A DNA stretch of 64,000 nucleotides, from assembly GCA_038120295.1 (NCBI GenBank), contig JAYOLL010000011.1:1-64000 (forward strand), in the 5' to 3' direction. Positions within the stretch are counted from its first letter, which is position 1, and the number at the start of each line of letters is the position of its first letter. The notes below the pieces were generated by a model. The model searched no databases. It was given only the letters and a program-made list of their open reading frames with translations, and was not told the DNA's origin. The translations under genes were made by a program, and so were the position numbers. Origin of the DNA: JAYOEY01 sp038120295. GTDB taxonomy: Bacteria > Pseudomonadota > Alphaproteobacteria > MPNO01 > UBA2964. Shown one piece after another: positions 60,495-64,000 of the stretch.

Positions 60495-61229
60495 TCACCG
60501 GGAATCCGAGGGCAGCAGGCCGGTTCTCGCCAGATCCGCCATATGGCGGTTCCAGCTTCGGTCGGCCATGAAGGAAAGCGCGCGCCAGAGAAAAAAGTTC
60601 TCTCCCGCCAGTGCCTTGACGCAACCGGTCCATACGGCACGAATTTCATCGACGGTACGTCTGCGGTCATGCTCGTCCATTTCCCGCGCAGCGCTGGCGG
60701 CGATGATGCGGCCGAATGCGACATGACGCGCTTCGTCACGGGATATTCGACGGTTCACCGAGCGGAACAGCGGGCAGTCGAGATCGTTTTCGACATCCAG
60801 CTGCAGTCCCAGCGCTTCTCCTTCCAGCACGATATGTATGGCGAAAAACAGGCCGGATGTCGGCCCCGACCAGCGCGCAAGCCGGTCGGTGACCTCTCGA
60901 ATCCCGTCGTGAGGCTCGGGTGCGAGGCCGGTGCGTTCCATATAGCGCGCGTAAGCCTCGACATGACGGAATTCGTCGTTCGACTGGACCGCTATACAGT
61001 CCCGGACCGGGCCGGTGGGAAGAACTTCGATCAGCCTGTCGCAGGCCCGAACTGTCGCCTGTTCTCCGGCGAAGAGAGCCCCGACCGATCGCTGGATGAA
61101 GCGACTCGTGATGGTCGGAGCCGGGACCGGGGCGACGGACCAGTCTATCCCTTCCTCCAGAGACCATTGCTCCGACTCCGCCTTGCGTCGCAGGGAAGTC
61201 AGTTTTCTTCGGGTTTCGGAGTCAATCAC
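60495..61229 (-). CDS. Ferritin-like diiron protein
   Basis: 244 residues from a GTG at 61229. Four ligand groups fit a carboxylate-bridged diiron site in a four-helix bundle: Glu in LFAGEQATVRA, E-x-x-H in NDEFRHVEAYARY, Glu in VLEGEALGLQL, and E-x-x-H in SRDEARHVAFG. This is the pattern of ferritin-like oxidases/oxygenases and R2-like proteins rather than storage ferritin. It may oxidise a lipid or aromatic substrate; no reductase is adjacent. Upstream of the DUF3047 gene. Confidence 0.8.
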   Translation of the reverse strand: MIDSETRRKLTSLRRKAESEQWSLEEGIDWSVAPVPAPTITSRFIQRSVGALFAGEQATVRACDRLIEVLPTGPVRDCIAVQSNDEFRHVEAYARYMERTGLAPEPHDGIREVTDRLARWSGPTSGLFFAIHIVLEGEALGLQLDVENDLDCPLFRSVNRRISRDEARHVAFGRIIAASAAREMDEHDRRRTVDEIRAVWTGCVKALAGENFFLWRALSFMADRSWNRHMADLARTGLLPSDSR

Positions 61230-61299
61230 GATGTCGATATAGGGGTTTTTGCCGCCTCGAACAGTAACGAATGGGTGAACTGCCTGTTACGGCAGGCGT

Positions 61300-61596
61300 T
61301 TACGGCGAGCAGGCGAACATCCTGTAAAGCAAGAGAAGGAAAATTCCGCTCGCAATCGCTGCGAACACCGTAAAACGCCAGGCCCAGCGACAGCCGGTTT
61401 CGTCGAAATAGAGATCCGGCTTCATGAGATAGGAGGGCTTGATATGGTTCTTCTTACGAAACCATATATGTTTGGGCGGCTCCGGCGGTACAAGCAGGTG
61501 TTCGTTCAGCTTGCGCGACAACAGCGCCATCATCAGCGTTGCGATCAGAAACACCCAGACAAAAACCGAGGTCTGAGCTTCAAGCATTTCGCACAT
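61300..61596 (-). CDS. Small two-helix membrane protein, uncharacterised
   Basis: 98 residues with helices at about 10-26 (SVFVWVFLIATLMMALL) and 74-93 (FTVFAAIASGIFLLLLY), and a basic loop between them containing HIWFRKKNHIKPSYL. The start is either 61596 or the Met at 61587. No family recognised. It lies between the ornithine-cyclodeaminase-like gene and the diiron gene on the same strand. Confidence 0.6.
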   Translation of the reverse strand: MCEMLEAQTSVFVWVFLIATLMMALLSRKLNEHLLVPPEPPKHIWFRKKNHIKPSYLMKPDLYFDETGCRWAWRFTVFAAIASGIFLLLLYRMFACSP

Positions 61597-61610
61597 AGGA
61601 CGCGTTCCAG

Positions 61611-62720
61611 TCAGTCGCGGATATCCTGCAGAAGCCAGTCGGTCGGGATTTCGTGTCCCACGCCGGCATCACGCGCAAGTTCATAGACGCGTCCCGCAAC
61701 GGCGTGAAACTGGTTACCCTGCAGATTGCCACGCTCGGAATAGGTGATCTGTTCGCGGGACGTACGACCGCGATTGGAGCCGTCGAGAAAGTCCTGAAAA
61801 TAGATGATCCGGTCTTCCATCACCAGCCCATGCCCGCGTTCGCCCATGGGCTTCAGCGTAAAACCGTAATCCTGTCCGCGCCGGGCGGCGTAGGTGATGA
61901 ACTCGTCCGCCACGCCGAACTCGGGTATGCCCTCTGGCGCGGGCGCGTTGCCGAACCGGAAATAGACGTCGACCCGGTCCTGCACCGGTTGCGCCACCAT
62001 GCCGCGCGCGCCCACGTTCAGCACATGCTGGCCCGGTTCGAGGCAGGCGGCATCAATCACAGGAATGGCGCTGTCCGTGCAACCGGCGACGATGTCAGCG
62101 CCCTTGTAGATATCCTCGGGCCGGTCGCAGACCACAACCTCGATCCCGTGCTTTTCGCGGGTCTCGGCGGCGAACGCTTCGCAGTTGGCGCGCGTCGGGC
62201 TGAATACCTGAAGCTTCGTAATGTCCCGGACGCACATGAAAGCATCGATATGGCTGCGCGCCATGCCGCCCGAGCCGAGCATTCCGACCACCTGCGAATC
62301 CTCGCGGCTCATGTATTTGACCCCGATGCCGCCGTCGGCGCCCACCCGCATGTGCTGCAGGATCCCGTCGTTAATAAAGGCGAGCGGTTCGCCGTTCTCG
62401 GTATTGGTCAGCAGGATCAAGCCGCAGAAGGTTCCGGGTTCGCGACAGTACTTCTCCTGGCTGCGCACGCCGTTATATTCAGTCTCGTAGACCACATCCG
62501 ATTTCATGCGAATGGCGAAATAGCCGCCCGCCATACCGCCTTCCATCGAACCCCACTGATAGGCCTTCTTCGGGTCGGACGTCGGGATCTGAATGTCGAT
62601 CCGCGGCCGGCACACGGCCTCTCCTTCGGCAAGGGCCCTGTAAGCGGCTTCGAGCGCTTCGATCGTGTCCTGCATGGTCAGCAGCTCGCTGACCATGTCG
62701 TTATTGATGATGAGGGTCAT
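61611..62720 (-). CDS. Ornithine cyclodeaminase/mu-crystallin family protein, paralogue 2
   Basis: 369 residues, longer than paralogue 1 (313 aa). NAD site VVGMLGSGGMARSHIDAF near residue 145; MLTMQDTIEALEAAYRALAEGEAVCRPR-like N terminus (residues 13-41) with the substrate-binding Arg; ACTDSAIP-type segment AGCTDSAIPVID. Its start is 11 bases after the ThDP enzyme stop, so it is the second gene of that minus-strand operon. A role in imino-acid or keto-acid metabolism is likely; substrate unknown. Confidence 0.87.
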   Translation of the reverse strand: MTLIINNDMVSELLTMQDTIEALEAAYRALAEGEAVCRPRIDIQIPTSDPKKAYQWGSMEGGMAGGYFAIRMKSDVVYETEYNGVRSQEKYCREPGTFCGLILLTNTENGEPLAFINDGILQHMRVGADGGIGVKYMSREDSQVVGMLGSGGMARSHIDAFMCVRDITKLQVFSPTRANCEAFAAETREKHGIEVVVCDRPEDIYKGADIVAGCTDSAIPVIDAACLEPGQHVLNVGARGMVAQPVQDRVDVYFRFGNAPAPEGIPEFGVADEFITYAARRGQDYGFTLKPMGERGHGLVMEDRIIYFQDFLDGSNRGRTSREQITYSERGNLQGNQFHAVAGRVYELARDAGVGHEIPTDWLLQDIRD

Positions 62721-62731
62721 ATAAGCTGCCC

Positions 62732-64000
62732 CTAATTCAGCGAGGTGTGTACGTCGACCAGCGCGACACCGCCCCCATCGACCACTTCAACCGCCCTGCG
62801 GAAGGCTTCCTTCAGGTTCGCCGGGTCGCGCACGGGTTCTTCGGCCCAGGCGCCGTAGCCCCGCGCTACCGTACAGTAATCCGGCTCCGGTCCGACCATG
62901 CGCTGTCCGATCCAGGCGTTCTCGGCCGGGCGTCCGCGTCGGCCGGCGAGGCTGATCTGGTGTTCTTCGTCATTGCCGAAAGACGTGTTGTTGTGCAGCA
63001 CGATCAGGATCGGAATCTTGTAATGGACTGCGGTCCAGAGAGCGGCAGGGCCCATAGTGAAATCGCCGTCGCCGATGATGGCGACCGTGAACTGGCCCCG
63101 GTCCCGCCCGGCGAGTGCGGAGCCGATCACGCCGGCGGCGCCGTACCCGATGCCGCCGCCGATGGAATTCGACATAAAGCGCCCGGCGCGGTCGAATTCC
63201 CAGATGCCGTCGTACCAGGCGCGGTAGTTACGCGCCGCCAGCAGCCAGTCCTTGCCTTTGACGGCGTCGTAGAGTTCGGCCGTCATGCGGGGCAGGTAGA
63301 TCGGTACCTGATCCCACTTTGCCTTCATGGCCTCGCGCTGTTCCGTACGCAGCTTGTCGTGCATGTCGCCGATCTCGGCGCGTCGTTCGGCGGCGCGCTT
63401 GACCCAGGCGGGTTCGCCCTCGGCGCGGCGGCGCAACGATTCCAGTATCTGGTTCAGCCCGTAAAGATTATCGGCCTGAAGCTGCACGTCGACCGGCGGC
63501 AACGGGCCGCCGAGATGGGTCCAGTGCTGGATGGCGAAATCGTTGAGCGACAGGTCGATGACTTTCTTCGGCTTGTCCTCGACCGCGACGCCAGCGCCGC
63601 GCGCGCCTTCATAGGCGCCGACATTGTTGGTGATGTCGAGACAGTCGAGGCAGAAGATCGTGTCGGCGCGCCCCAGCAGCATCCTGCGGTATTCGCCCTC
63701 GGCCTTGGTGCGACCGAAGCTGGCATTGAGGTTCTGCGGATGGTTGGACGGCATGCAGATGATGTCGTGCCCGTCCTGATAGGCTGCGCCGAGCGTTTCG
63801 ACCAGCTCGATCATTGGCTGGGTCGCTTCCTCGCGGTAGCCGATCCGCCCGCCGAAGATCAGCGGCCAGTCGGATTCGGTCAGGATATCGACGGCGACCT
63901 CCACCGCGTCCTGCGGCGCGGCGATTGGGCCGGGCGCCTGGTAGCGGGGGAGAGAGGTGTCCGGCATCGTAACGCCGTCCGGGATCGGGTCTTCCTGCAC
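62732..64000 (-). CDS. Thiamine diphosphate-dependent enzyme (acetolactate synthase-like), truncated by the window end
   Basis: At least 422 residues; the N-terminal pyrimidine-binding domain with its catalytic Glu is beyond base 64000. The central domain (SDWPLIFGGRIGYREEATQPM, AIIGDGDFTMGPAALW) and the C-terminal ThDP-binding GDGD...HNN motif (GDGDFTMGPAALWTAVHY, then LIVLHNNTSFGND) are clear. The family covers acetolactate synthases, benzoylformate decarboxylase, oxalyl-CoA decarboxylase and related lyases. The link to an ornithine-cyclodeaminase-like gene suggests 2-oxo or imino acid handling, but the specific reaction is open. Confidence 0.88.
   Translation of the reverse strand: MQEDPIPDGVTMPDTSLPRYQAPGPIAAPQDAVEVAVDILTESDWPLIFGGRIGYREEATQPMIELVETLGAAYQDGHDIICMPSNHPQNLNASFGRTKAEGEYRRMLLGRADTIFCLDCLDITNNVGAYEGARGAGVAVEDKPKKVIDLSLNDFAIQHWTHLGGPLPPVDVQLQADNLYGLNQILESLRRRAEGEPAWVKRAAERRAEIGDMHDKLRTEQREAMKAKWDQVPIYLPRMTAELYDAVKGKDWLLAARNYRAWYDGIWEFDRAGRFMSNSIGGGIGYGAAGVIGSALAGRDRGQFTVAIIGDGDFTMGPAALWTAVHYKIPILIVLHNNTSFGNDEEHQISLAGRRGRPAENAWIGQRMVGPEPDYCTVARGYGAWAEEPVRDPANLKEAFRRAVEVVDGGGVALVDVHTSLN

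Overview
The window reads as a high-GC alphaproteobacterial chromosome segment. The reasons are a CtrA-type response regulator with the CtrA-like DNA-binding half, the TRAP and tripartite tricarboxylate (TTT) transporter content, and the general gene style. It is probably a draft or metagenome scaffold, because a 10-N gap at 53995-54004 sits in degraded-looking sequence. I see no rRNA, tRNA, CRISPR array, phage or insertion sequence. Almost everything is uptake and catabolism of organic (aromatic or heteroaromatic) acids.

Layout. 1-7.97 kb: end of an unknown gene, a TTT solute-binding protein (SBP), a FecR/RTX secreted protein, an operon of two TauD-like dioxygenases plus a YCII protein, and a divergent second SBP. 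8-14.4 kb: a 4,5-dihydroxyphthalate-decarboxylase-like protein, a complete TRAP transporter, a J-domain protein and a TIM-barrel isomerase, then a LysR regulator. 14.5-20.1 kb: three UbiD-family decarboxylases interrupted by a secreted protein with a PEP-CTERM-like tail. 20.1-22.8 kb: DUF1761 membrane protein, degenerate CtrA-like regulator, Crp-type regulator, SnoaL-like protein. 22.9-27.3 kb: amidohydrolase, Rieske protein, small protein, glutaryl-CoA dehydrogenase and a CaiB-type CoA transferase. 27.4-30.2 kb: two more SBPs and a MarR regulator.

30.2-45.2 kb is the most interesting part. A 2-oxoglutarate:ferredoxin oxidoreductase operon (korA-korB-ferredoxin reductase) is divergent from a 6-hydroxynicotinate-reductase-like / UPF0280 / DUF1185 operon. 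A further operon follows: hydantoinase A, hydantoinase B, molybdenum hydroxylase large subunit, flavin reductase. All three operons have sigma70-like promoters with a related operator at or just downstream of the -10. Two of the operators share a 16-base identical core although they lie 10 kb apart. I infer one regulon for reductive, ferredoxin-dependent breakdown of an N-heteroaromatic acid: hydroxylation, ring reduction, ATP-driven lactam opening, deamidation by the nearby isochorismatase-fold hydrolases, and possibly glutarate to crotonyl-CoA through the CoA transferase and GcdH.

45.3-64 kb: two isochorismatase-like hydrolases, SDR, two ornithine-cyclodeaminase-like proteins, Bcr/CflA-type exporter, a fourth and a fifth UbiD, a TctA-TctB fusion, a permease encoded as two half-genes next to the gap, a flavoprotein, a cupin gene interrupted by an in-frame TAA, TetR, DUF3047, a ferritin-like diiron protein, and a ThDP enzyme cut by the window edge. 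Four SBPs without a partner and one fused TctAB suggest several receptors share one membrane unit.
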